Assembly (NCBI RefSeq): GCF_963259705.1
Contig: NC_081841.1
Span: 118,615,033 to 118,679,032 of the forward strand
Length of the DNA stretch: 64,000 nt
From: Myotis daubentonii
Lineage: Eukaryota > Chordata > Mammalia > Chiroptera > Vespertilionidae
Reading direction: 5' to 3'
Shown here piece by piece: positions 38,624 through 50,868 of the stretch. Made by a program: the position numbers and the translations under genes. The notes under the pieces are model-generated. The model saw only the letters and a list, made by a program, of their open reading frames with translations, did no database searches and had not been told where the DNA came from. Each line of letters begins with the position of its first letter. Position 1 is the stretch's first letter.

Positions 38624-41302
38624 TAAAACTCTTAAAATACACAATTATCTTTCAAGGAAATGATTATGAACTTGTGAAAAACTGTTGAAAGACGAGTAAA
38701 TAGAGTCTAACTAAATTTTATGCCCAATTCAATTACCGAGATTACAGGTAGAAAGCTCTGAAATGACGCGAATTCTGATAATATTACCAACACCGGACAT
38801 TTTATGTGGCGTTTTCACAAAAATGTCATTTCCAACAGGAAGAATTCCTGTTTATAGAGCTCAGAAGTTCTGTATAAAGCTTTCAAATGAGGAGTGTACT
38901 GTTTATGTTTAACATTGAGACTTAATTGGCCTGGCGTTTTTTGACTGAAACAGTTTATATCCTGAAGGTTCTAGAATATACTCCTAAGAAAAATGTCAAA
39001 TAGTGGTAAAACTCTTAAAATACACAATTATATTCCAGGGAAATGAATATGAACTTGTAACAAACAGTTGAAACACGAGTAAATAGAATCTAACTAAATT
39101 TAATGCCCAGTTCAATTACCGAGATTACAGGTAGAAAGCTCTGAAATGACGCGAATTCTGATAATATTAACAACTCCGGCTATTTTAAGTGGCGTTTTCA
39201 CAAAAATGTCATTTCCAATAGGAAGAATTCCTGTTTATAGAGCTCAGAAGTTCTGTATAAAGCTTTCAAATGAGGAGTGTACTGTTTATGTTTAACATTG
39301 AGACTTAATTGGCGTGCCGTTTTTTGACAGAAACAGTTTACATCCTGAAGGTTCTAGTATACACTTCTAAGAAATATGTCAAATTGTGGTAAAACTCTTA
39401 GAATACACAATTATGTTCCCAGAAAATGAATATGAACGTGTAAGAAGCAGTTGAAACACAAGTAAATAGAATGTACCTACATTTAGTGCTGAGTTCAATT
39501 ACTGACATTAGAGGTAGAAAGCTCTGAAATGACGAGAATTCTGATAATATTAACAACTCCCGCTATTTTAAGTGGCGTTTCCATAAAAATGTCATTTCAA
39601 ACAGGAAGAATTCCTGTTTATAGAGCTCAGAAGTTCTGTATAAAGCTTTCAAATGAGGAGTGTACTGTTTATGTTTAACATTGAGACTTAATTGGCCTGG
39701 CGTTTTTTGACTGAAACAGTTTATATCCTGAAGGTTCTAGAATATACTCCTAAGAAAAATGTCAAATAGTGGTAAAACTCTTAAAATACACAATTATATT
39801 CCAGGGAAATGAATATGAACTTGTAACAAACAGTTGAAACACGAGTAAATAGAATCTAACTAAATTTAATGCCCAGTTCAATTACCGAGATTACAGGTAG
39901 AAAGCTCTGAAATGACGCGAATTCTGATAATATTAACAACTCCGGCTATTTTAAGTGGCGTTTTCACAAAAATGTCATTTCCAACAGGAAGAATTCCTGT
40001 TTATAGAGCTCAGAAGTTCTGTATAAAGCTTTCAAATGAGGAGTGTACTGTTTATGTTTAACATTGAGACTTAATTGGCGTGCCGTTTTTTGACAGAAAC
40101 AGTTTACATCCTGAAGGTTCTAGTATACACTTCTTAGAAATATGTCAAATTGTGGTAAAACTCTTAGAATACACAATTATATTCCCAGAAAATGAATATG
40201 AACGTGTAAGAAGCAGTTGAAACACAAGTAAATAGAATGTACCTACATTTAGTGCTGAGATCAATTACTGACATTAGAGGTAGAAAGCTCTGAAATGACG
40301 AGAATTCTGATAATATTAACAACTCCCGCTATTTTAAGTGGCGTTTCCACAAAAATGTCATTTCAAACAGGAAGAATTCCTGTTTATAGAGCTCAGAAGT
40401 TGTGTATAAAGCTTTTAAATGAGGAGTCTACTATTTATGTTTAACATTGAGACTTAATTGGCCAGGCGTTTTTTGACTGAAACAGTTTATATCCTGAAGG
40501 TTCTAGAATATACTCCTAAGAAAAATGTCAAATAGTGGTAAAACTCTTAAAAATACACAATTATATTCCAGGGAAATGAATATGAACTTGTAACAAACAG
40601 TTGAAACACGAGTAAATAGAATCTAACTTAATTTAATGCCCAGTTCAATTACCGAGATTACAGGTAGAAAGCTCTGAAATGACGAGAATTCTGATAATAT
40701 TAACAACTCCCGCTATTTTAAGTGGCGTTTTCACAAAAATGTCATTTCCAATAGGAAGAATTCCTGTTTATAGAGCTCAGAAGTTCTGTATAAAGCTTTC
40801 AAATGAGGAGTGTACTGTTTATGTTTAACATTGAGACTTAATTGGCGTGCCGTTTTTTGACAGAAACAGTTTACATCCTGAAGGTTCTAGTATACACTTC
40901 TAAGAAATATGTCAAATTGTGGTAAAACTCTTAGAATACACAATTATATTCCCAGAAAATGAATATGAACATGTAAGAAGCAGTAGAAACACAAGTAAAT
41001 AGAATGTACCTACATTTAGTGCTGAGTTCAATTACTGACATTAGAGGTAGAAAGCTCTGAAATGACGAGAATTCTGATAATATTAACAACTCCCGCTATT
41101 TTAAGTGGCGTTTCCAAAAAATGTCATTTCAAACATGAAGAATTCCTGTTTATAGAGCTCAGAAGTTCTGTATAAAGCTTTCAAATGAGGAGTGTACTGT
41201 TTATGTTTAACATTGAGACATAATTGGCCAGGCGTTTTTTGACTGAAACAGTTTATACTGTGAATGTTCTAGTATATACTTCTTAGGAAACTAAAAATGT
41301 GG
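38624..41302. repeat. HOR block C, 7-monomer unit (2,679 bp)
   Basis: Starts 38624, 39007, 39390, 39773, 40156, 40539 and 40923. Types: c1 CTTTC with AAAGACG; c2 CCAGGG with CCAATAGG; c3 TTATGTTCCC with TTCCATAAAAA; c4 CCAGGG with CCAACAGG; c5 TTATATTCCC with GAGATCAATT; c6 CCAGGG with the extra A (CTTAAAAATAC); c7 CAGTAGAAAC with CATGAAG and a shortened AACTAAAAATG end. After c1 the unit is three CCAGGG/CCCAGA dimers of about 766 bp. Positions c1, c3 and c5 carry the heat-shock-element match. Confidence 0.93.
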
Positions 41303-43599
41303 TAAAACTCTTAAAATACACAATTATCTTTCAAGGAAATGATTATGAACTTGTGAAAAACTGTTGAAAGACGCGTAAATAGAGTCTAACTAAATTTAAT
41401 GCCCAATTCAATTACCGAGATTACAGGTAGAAAGCTCTGAAATGACGCGAATTCTGATAATATTACCAACACCGGACATTTTATGTGGCGTTTTCACAAA
41501 ATTGTCATTTCCAACAGGAAGTATTCCTGTTTATAGAGCTCAGAAGTTCTGTATAAAGCTTTCAAATGAGGAGTGTACTGTTTATGTTTAACATTGAGAC
41601 TTAATTGGCCTGGCGTTTTTTGACTGAAACAGTTTATATCCTGAAGGTTCTAGAATATACTCCTAAGAAAAATGTCAAATAGTGGTAAAACTCTTAAAAT
41701 ACACAATTATATTCCAGGGAAATGAATATGAACTTGTAACAAACAGTTGAAACACGAGTAAATAGAATCTAACTAAATTTAATGCCCAGTTCAATTACCG
41801 AGATTACAGGTAGAAAGCTCTGAAATGACGCGAATTCTGATAATATTAACAACTCCGGCTATTTTAAGTGGCGTTTTCACAAAAATGTCATTTCCAATAG
41901 GAAGAATTCCTGTTTATAGAGCTCAGAAGTTCTGTATAAAGCTTTCAAATGAGGAGTGTACTGTTTATGTTTAACATTGAGACTTAATTGGCGTGCCGTT
42001 TTTTGACAGAAACAGTTTACATCCTGAAGGTTCTAGTATACACTTCTAAGAAATATGTCAAATTGTGGTAAAACTCTTAGAATACACAATTATGTTCCCA
42101 GAAAATGAATATGAACGTGTAAGAAGCAGTTGAAACACAAGTAAATAGAATGTACCTACATTTAGTGCTGAGTTCAATTACTGACATTAGAGGTAGAAAG
42201 CTCTGAAATGACGAGAATTCTGATAATATTAACAACTCCCGCTATTTTAAGTGGCGTTTCCATAAAAATGTCATTTCAAACAGGAAGAATTCCTGTTTAT
42301 AGAGCTCAGAAGTTCTGTATAAAGCTTTCAAATGAGGAGTGTACTGTTTATGTTTAACATTGAGACTTAATTGGCCTGGCGTTTTTTGACTGAAACAGTT
42401 TATATCCTGAAGGTTCTAGAATATACTCCTAAGAAAAATGTCAAATAGTGGTAAAACTCTTAAAATACACAATTATATTCCAGGGAAATGAATATGAACT
42501 TGTAACAAACAGTTGAAACACGAGTAAATAGAATCTAACTAAATTTAATGCCCAGTTGAATTACCGAGATTACAGGTAGAAAGCTCTGAAATGACGCGAA
42601 TTCTGATAATATTAACAACTCCGGCTATTTTAAGTGGCGTTTTCACAAAAATGTCATTTCCAACAGGAAGAATTCCTGTTTATAGAGCTCAGAAGTTCTG
42701 TATAAAGCTTTCAAATGAGGAGTGTACTGTTTATGTTTAACATTGAGACTTAATTGGCGTGCCGTTTTTTGACAGAAACAGTTTACATCCTGAAGGTTCT
42801 AGTATACACTTCTAAGAAATATGTCAAATTGTGGTAAAACTCTTAGAATACACAATTATATTCCCAGAAAATGAATATGAACGTGTAAGAAGCAGTTGAA
42901 ACACAAGTAAATAGAATGTACCTACATTTAGTGCTGAGATCAATTACTGACATTAGAGGTAGAAAGCTCTGAAATGACGAGAATTCTGATAATATTAACA
43001 ACTCCCGCTATTTTAAGTGGCGTTTCCACAAAAATGTCATTTCAAACAGGAAGAATTCCTGTTTATAGAGCTCAGAAGTTGTGTATAAAGCTTTTAAATG
43101 AGGAGTCTACTATTTATGTTTAACATTGAGACTTAATTGGCCAGGCGTTTTTTGACTGAAACAGTTTATATCCTGAAGGATCTAGAATATACTCCTAAGA
43201 AAAATGTCAAATAGTGGTAAAACTCTTAAAAATACACAATTATATTCCAGGGAAATGAATATGAACTTGTAACAAACAGTTGAAACACGAGTAAATAGAA
43301 TCTAACTAAATTTAATGCCCAGTTCAATTACCGAGATTACAGGTAGAAAGCTCTGAAATGACGAGAATTCTGATAATATTAACAACTCCCGCTATTTTAA
43401 GTGGCGTTTCCACAAAAATGTCATTTCAAACATGAAGAATTCCTGTTTATAGAGCTCAGAAGTTCTGTATAAAGCTTTCAAATGAGGAGTGTACTGTTTA
43501 TGTTTAACATTGAGACATAATTGGCCAGGCGTTTTTTGACTGAAACAGTTTATACTGTGAATGTTCTAGTATATACTTCTTAGGAAACTAAAAATGTGG
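41303..43599. repeat. HOR block C, 6-monomer unit with c6/c7 fused (2,297 bp)
   Basis: Starts 41303, 41686, 42069, 42452, 42835 and 43218. Monomer 43218 joins the c6 head (CTTAAAAATAC, CCAGGG) to the c7 tail (CATGAAG, TACTGTG, AACTAAAAATG), switching between about 43345 and 43406, so exactly one monomer length is missing. The c1 monomer carries private AAAGACGCG, CAAAATTGTC and GGAAGTATTCC shared with 45128. An otherwise perfect heat-shock match is mutated here (GAAGGATCTAGAA, near 43175). Confidence 0.92.
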
Positions 43600-45127
43600 T
43601 AAAACTCTTAAAATACACAATTATCTTTCAAGGAAATGATTATGAACTTGTGAAAAACTGTTGAAAGACGAGTAAATAGAGTCTAACTAAATTTAATGCC
43701 CAATTCAATTACCGAGATTACAGGTAGAAAGCTCTGAAATGACGCGAATTCTGATAATATTAACAACTCCGGCTATTTTAAGTGGCGTTTTCACAAAAAT
43801 GTCATTTCCAACAGGAAGAATTCCTGTTTATAGAGCTCAGAAGTTCTGTATAAAGCTTTCATGTGAGGAGTGTACTGTTTATGTTTAACATTGAAACTTA
43901 ATTGGCGTGCCGTTTTTTGACAGAAACAGTTTACATCCTGAAGGTTCTAGTATACACTTCTAAGAAATATGTCAAATTGTGGTAAAACTCTTAAAATACA
44001 CAATTATATTGCCGTGAAATGAATATGAACGTGTAAGAAGCAGTAGAAACACAAGTAAATAGAATCTAACTACATTTACTGCCGAGTTCAATTACCGAGA
44101 TTACAGGTAGAAAGCTATGAAATGACGCGAATTCTGATAATATTAACGACACCGGACATTTTATGTGGCGTTTTCACAAAAATGTCATTTCAAACAGGAA
44201 GAATTCCTGTTTATAGAACTCAGAACTTTTGTTCAAAGCTTAAATGAGGAGAATACGGTTAATGTTTACAATTGAGGGTGAATTGGCATGGCGTTATTTG
44301 ACTGAAAGAGTTTATATCCTGAAGGTTCAAGTATACACTTCAAAGGAAAATGTCAAATTGTGGTAAAACTTTTAAAATACACAATTATATTCCCGGGAAA
44401 TGAATATGAACGTGTAAGAAGCAGTTGAAACACAAGTAAATAGAATGTACCTACATTTAGTGCTGAGTTCAATTACTGACATTAGAGGTAGAAAGCTCTG
44501 AAATGACAAGAATTCTGATAATATTAACAACTCCCGCTATTTTAAGAGGCATTTCCACAAAAATGTCATTTCCAACAGGAAGAATTCCTGTTTATAGAGC
44601 TCAGAAGTTCTGTATAAAGCTTTTAAATGTGGAGTGTACTGTTTATGTTTAACATTGAGACATAATTGGCCAGGCGTTTTTTGACTGAAACAGTTTATAC
44701 TGTGAATGTTCTAGTATATACTTCTTAGGAAACTGTAAAAATGTGGTAAAACTCTTAAAATACACCATTATATTCCCAGAAAATGAATATGAACGTGTAA
44801 GAAGCAGTAGAAACACAAGTAAATAGAATGTACCTACATTTAGTGCTGAGTTCAATTACTGACATTAGAGGTAGAAAGCTCTGAAATGACGAGAATTCTG
44901 ATAATATTAACAACTCCCGCTATTTTAAGTGGCGTTTCCACAAAAATGTCATTTCAAACAGGAAGAATTCCTGTTTATAGAGCTCAGAAGTTCTGTATAA
45001 AGCTTTCAAATGAGGAGTGTACTGTTTATGTTTAACATTGAGACATAATTGGCCAGGCGTTTTTTGACTGAAACAGTTTATACTGTGAATGTTCTAGTAT
45101 ATACTTCTTAGGAAACTAAAAATGTGG
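43600..45127. repeat. Four-monomer cassette, first occurrence (1,528 bp)
   Basis: Starts 43600 (CTTTC with a CATGTGAGG and ATTGAAACTT tail), 43983 (GCCGTG head, tail with GAAAGAGTTT and GGTTCAAGTATAC), 44364 (starts TAAAACTTTT; CCCGGGAAATG, AAGAGGCATTTCC) and 44747 (ACACCATTATATTCCC). These markers are absent from A, B and the plain C units. The GCCGTG monomer keeps the A-type GTGGCG, AAGCTTAAATG and TTATTTGACTG rather than the B-type variants. A 68-codon minus-strand open frame (44649-44855) spans the last two monomers; it is a by-product of the cassette variants. Confidence 0.9.
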
Positions 45128-47807
45128 TAAAACTCTTAAAATACACAATTATCTTTCAAGGAAATGATTATGAACTTGTGAAAAACTGTTGAAAGACGCG
45201 TAAATAGAGTCTAACTAAATTTAATGCCCAATTCAATTACCGAGATTACAGGTAGAAAGCTCTGAAATGACGCGAATTCTGATAATATTACCAACACCGG
45301 ACATTTTATGTGGCGTTTTCACAAAATTGTCATTTCCAACAGGAAGTATTCCTGTTTATAGAGCTCAGAAGTTCTGTATAAAGCTTTCAAATGAGGAGTG
45401 TACTGTTTATGTTTAACATTGAGACTTAATTGGCCTGGCGTTTTTTGACTGAAACAGTTTATATCCTGAAGGTTCTAGAATATACTCCTAAGAAAAATGT
45501 CAAATAGTGGTAAAACTCTTAAAATACACAATTATATTCCAGGGAAATGAATATGAACTTGTAACAAACAGTTGAAACACGAGTAAATAGAATCTAACTA
45601 AATTTAATGCCCAGTTCAATTACCGAGATTACAGGTAGAAAGCTCTGAAATGACGCGAATTCTGATAATATTAACAACTCCGGCTATTTTAAGTGGCGTT
45701 TTCACAAAAATGTCATTTCCAATAGGAAGAATTCCTGTTTATAGAGCTCAGAAGTTCTGTATAAAGCTTTCAAATGAGGAGTGTACTGTTTATGTTTAAC
45801 ATTGAGACTTAATTGGCGTGCCGTTTTTTGACAGAAACAGTTTACATCCTGAAGGTTCTAGTATACACTTCTAAGAAATATGTCAAATTGTGGTAAAACT
45901 CTTAGAATACACAATTATGTTCCCAGAAAATGAATATGAACGTGTAAGAAGCAGTTGAAACACAAGTAAATAGAATGTACCTACATTTAGTGCTGAGTTC
46001 AATTACTGACATTAGAGGTAGAAAGCTCTGAAATGACGCGAATTCTGATAATATTAACAACTCCCGCTATTTTAAGTGGCGTTTCCATAAAAATGTCATT
46101 TCAAACAGGAAGAATTCCTGTTTATAGAGCTCAGAAGTTCTGTATAAAGCTTTCAAATGAGGAGTGTACTGTTTATGTTTAACATTGAGACTTAATTGGC
46201 CTGGCGTTTTTTGACTGAAACAGTTTATATCCTGAAGGTTCTAGAATATACTCCTAAGAAAAATGTCAAATAGTGGTAAAACTCTTAAAATACACAATTA
46301 TATTCCAGGGAAATGAATATGAACTTGTAACAAACAGTTGAAACACGAGTAAATAGAATCTAACTAAATTTAATGCCCAGTTCAATTACCGAGATTACAG
46401 GTAGAAAGCTCTGAAATGACGCGAATTCTGATAATATTAACAACTCCGGCTATTTTAAGTGGCGTTTTCACAAAAATGTCATTTCCAACAGGAAGAATTC
46501 CTGTTTATAGAGCTCAGAAGTTCTGTATAAAGCTTTCAAATGAGGAGTGTACTGTTTATGTTTAACATTGAGACTTAATTGGCGTGCCGTTTTTTGACAG
46601 AAACAGTTTACATCCTGAAGGTTCTAGTATACACTTCTAAGAAATATGTCAAATTGTGGTAAAACTCTTAGAATACACAATTATATTCCCAGAAAATGAA
46701 TATGAACGTGTAAGAAGCAGTTGAAACACAAGTAAATAGAATGTACCTACATTTAGTGCTGAGATCAATTACTGACATTAGAGGTAGAAAGCTCTGAAAT
46801 GACGAGAATTCTGATAATATTAACAACTCCCGCTATTTTAAGTGGCGTTTCCACAAAAATGTCATTTCAAACAGGAAGAATTCCTGTTTATAGAGCTCAG
46901 AAGTTGTGTATAAAGCTTTTAAATGAGGAGTCTACTATTTATGTTTAACATTGAGACTTAATTGGCCAGGCGTTTTTTGACTGAAACAGTTTATATCCTG
47001 AAGGTTCTAGAATATACTCCTAAGAAAAATGTCAAATAGTGGTAAAACTCTTAAAAATACACAATTATATTCCAGGGAAATGAATATGAACTTGTAACAA
47101 ACAGTTGAAACACGAGTAAATAGAATCTAACTAAATTTAATGCCCAGTTCAATTACCGAGATTACAGGTAGAAAGCTCTGAAATGACGAGAATTCTGATA
47201 ATATTAACAACTCCCGCTATTTTAAGTGGCGTTTTCACAAAAATGTCATTTCCAATGGGAAGAATTCCTGTTTATAGAGCTCAGAAGTTCTGTATAAAGC
47301 TTTCAAATGAGGAGTGTACTGTTTATGTTTAACATTGAGACTTAATTGGCGTGCCGTTTTTTGACAGAAACAGTTTACATCCTGAAGGTTCTAGTATACA
47401 CTTCTAAGAAATATGTCAAATTGTGGTAAAACTCTTAGAATACACAATTATATTCCCAGAAAATGAATATGAACGTGTAAGAAGCAGTAGAAACACAAGT
47501 AAATAGAATGTACCTACATTTAGTGCTGAGTTCAATTACTGACATTAGAGGTAGAAAGCTCTGAAATGACGAGAATTCTGATAATATTAACAACTCCCGC
47601 TATTTTAAGTGGCGTTTCCACAAAAATGTCATTTCAAACATGAAGAATTCCTGTTTATAGAGCTCAGAAGTTCTGTATAAAGCTTTCAAATGAGGAGTGT
47701 ACTGTTTATGTTTAACATTGAGACATAATTGGCCAGGCGTTTTTTGACTGAAACAGTTTATACTGTGAATGTTCTAGTATATACTTCTTAGGAAACTAAA
47801 AATGTGG
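45128..47807. repeat. HOR block C, 7-monomer unit (2,680 bp)
   Basis: Starts 45128, 45511, 45894, 46277, 46660, 47043 and 47427, types c1-c7 in order. The c1 monomer shares AAAGACGCG, CAAAATTGTC and GGAAGTATTCC with the unit at 41303. The c6 monomer has CCAATGGG in place of CCAATAGG. Confidence 0.93.
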
Positions 47808-50800
47808 TAAAACTCTTAAAATACACAATTATCTTTCAAGGAAATGATTATGAACTTGTGAAAAACTGTTGAAAGACGAGTAAATAGAGTCTAACTAAAT
47901 TTAATGCCCAATTCAATTACCGAGATTACAGGTAGAAAGCTCTGAAATGACGCGAATTCTGATAATATTAACAACTCCGGCTATTTTAAGTGGCGTTTTC
48001 ACAAAAATGTCATTTCCAACAGGAAGAATTCCTGTTTATAGAGCTCAGAAGTTCTGTATAAAGCTTTCATGTGAGGAGTGTACTGTTTATGTTTAACATT
48101 GAAACTTAATTGGCGTGCCGTTTTTTGACAGAAACAGTTTACATCCTGAAGGTTCTAGTATACACTTCTAAGAAATATGTCAAATTGTGGTAAAACTCTT
48201 AAAATACACAATTATATTGCCGTGAAATGAATATGAACGTGTAAGAAGCAGTAGAAACACAAGTAAATAGAATCTAACTACATTTACTGCCGAGTTCAAT
48301 TACCGAGATTACAGGTAGAAAGCTATGAAATGACGCGAATTCTGATAATATTAACGACACCGGACATTTTATGTGGCGTTTTCACAAAAATGTCATTTCA
48401 AACAGGAAGAATTCCTGTTTATAGAACTCAGAACTTTTGTTCAAAGCTTAAATGAGGAGAATACGGTTAATGTTTACAATTGAGGGTGAATTGGCATGGC
48501 GTTATTTGACTGAAAGAGTTTATATCCTGAAGGTTCAAGTATACACTTCAAAGGAAAATGTCAAATTGTGGTAAAACTTTTAAAATACACAATTATATTC
48601 CCGGGAAATGAATATGAACGTGTAAGAAGCAGTTGAAACACAAGTAAATAGAATGTACCTACATTTAGTGCTGAGTTCAATTACTGACATTAGAGGTAGA
48701 AAGCTCTGAAATGACAAGAATTCTGATAATATTAACAACTCCCGCTATTTTAAGAGGCATTTCCACAAAAATGTCATTTCCAACAGGAAGAATTCCTGTT
48801 TATAGAGCTCAGAAGTTCTGTATAAAGCTTTTAAATGTGGAGTGTACTGTTTATGTTTAACATTGAGACATAATTGGCCAGGCGTTTTTTGACTGAAACA
48901 GTTTATACTGTGAATGTTCTAGTATATACTTCTTAGGAAACTGTAAAAATGTGGTAAAACTCTTAAAATACACCATTATATTCCCAGAAAATGAATATGA
49001 ACGTGTAAGAAGCAGTAGAAACACAAGTAAATAGAATGTACCTACATTTAGTGCTGAGTTCAATTACTGACATTAGAGGTAGAAAGCTCTGAAATGACGA
49101 GAATTCTGATAATATTAACAACTCCCGCTATTTTAAGTGGCGTTTCCACAAAAATGTCATTTCAAACAGGAAGAATTCCTGTTTATAGAGCTCAGAAGTT
49201 CTGTATAAAGCTTTCAAATGAGGAGTGTACTGTTTATGTTTAACATTGAGACTTAATTGGCCTGGCGTTTTTTGACTGAAACAGTTTATATCCTGAAGGT
49301 TCTAGAATATACTCCTAAGAAAAATGTCAAATAGTGGTAAAACTCTTAAAATACACAATTATATTCCAGGGAAATGAATATGAACTTGTAACAAACAGTT
49401 GAAACACGAGTAAATAGAATCTAACTAAATTTAATGCCCAGTACAATTACCGAGATTACAGGTAGAAAGCTCTGAAATGACGCGAATTCTGATAATATTA
49501 ACAACTCCGGCTATTTTAAGTGGCGTTTTCACAAAAATGTCATTTCCAATAGGAAGAATTCCTGTTTATAGAGCTCAGAAGTTCTGTATAAAGCTTTCAA
49601 ATGAGGAGTGTACTGTTTATGTTTAACATTGAGACTTAATTGGCGTGCCGTTTTTTGACAGAAACAGTTTACATCCTGAAGGTTCTAGTATACACTTCTA
49701 AGAAATATGTCAAATTGTGGTAAAACTCTTAGAATACACAATTATATTCCCAGAAAATGAATATGAACGTGTAAGAAGCAGTTGAAACACAAGTAAATAG
49801 AATGTACCTACATTTAGTGCTGAGATCAATTACTGACATTAGAGGTAGAAAGCTCTGAAATGACGAGAATTCTGATAATATTAACAACTCCCGCTATTTT
49901 AAGTGGCGTTTCCACAAAAATGTCATTTCAAACAGGAAGAATTCCTGTTTATAGAGCTCAGAAGTTGTGTATAAAGCTTTTAAATGAGGAGTCTACTATT
50001 TATGTTTAACATTGAGACTTAATTGGCCAGGCGTTTTTTGACTGAAACAGTTTATATCCTGAAGGTTCTAGAATATACTCCTAAGAAAAATGTCAAATAG
50101 TGGTAAAACTCTTAAAAATACACAATTATATTCCAGGGAAATGAATATGAACTTGTAACAAACAGTTGAAACACGAGTAAATAGAATCTAACTAAATTTA
50201 ATGCCCAGTTCAATTACCGAGATTACAGGTAGAAAGCTCTGAAATGACGAGAATTCTGATAATATTAACAACTCCCGCTATTTTAAGTGGCGTTTTCACA
50301 AAAATGTCATTTCCAATGGGAAGAATTCCTGTTTATAGAGCTCAGAAGTTCTGTATAAAGCATTCAAATGAGGAGTGTACTGTTTATGTTTAACATTGAG
50401 ACTTAATTGGCGTGCCGTTTTTTGACAGAAACAGTTTACATCCTGAAGGTTCTAGTATACACTTCTAAGAAATATGTCAAATTGTGGTAAAACTCTTAGA
50501 ATACACAATTATATTCCCAGAAAATGAATATGAACGTGTAAGAAGCAGTAGAAACACAAGTAAATAGAATGTACCTACATTTAGTGCTGAGTTCAATTAC
50601 TGACATTAGAAGTAGAAAGCTCTGAAATGACGAGAATTCTGATAATATTAACAACTCCCGCTATTTTAAGTGGCGTTTCCACAAAAATGTCATTTCAAAC
50701 ATGAAGAATTCCTGTTTATAGAGCTCAGAAGTTCTGTATAAATTTTTCAAATGAGGAGTGTACTGTTTATGTTTAACATTGAGACATAATTGGCCAGGCG

Positions 50801-50868
50801 TTTTTTGACTGAAACAGTTTATACTGTGAATGTTCTAGTATATACTTCTTAGGAAACTAAAAATGTGG
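47808..50868. repeat. Cassette-bearing block C unit (8 monomers, 3,061 bp)
   Basis: Cassette monomers 47808, 48191, 48572 and 48955, then c2-like 49338 (with CAGTACAATT), c5 49721, c6 50104 and c7 50488. The fourth cassette monomer here ends in a GGCCTGG tail with the heat-shock match rather than the GGCCAGG/TACTGTG tail it has at 44747. Types c3 and c4 are absent. Confidence 0.91.

Noticed and set aside
38779..38787. TAATATTAC, the nonanucleotide of geminivirus/circovirus-type replication origins, in c1 monomers of several block C units
   Set aside because: It is one base from the universal TAATATTAA of this satellite, has no flanking stem of the right form, and no replication-initiator gene is present.
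44649..44855. 68-codon minus-strand open frame repeated identically at 48857-49063, 51918-52124 and 58425-58631
   Set aside because: The identity simply follows the four copies of the block C cassette. The frame crosses a monomer junction and exists because cassette variants remove a stop. Repeat homogenisation explains the conservation.
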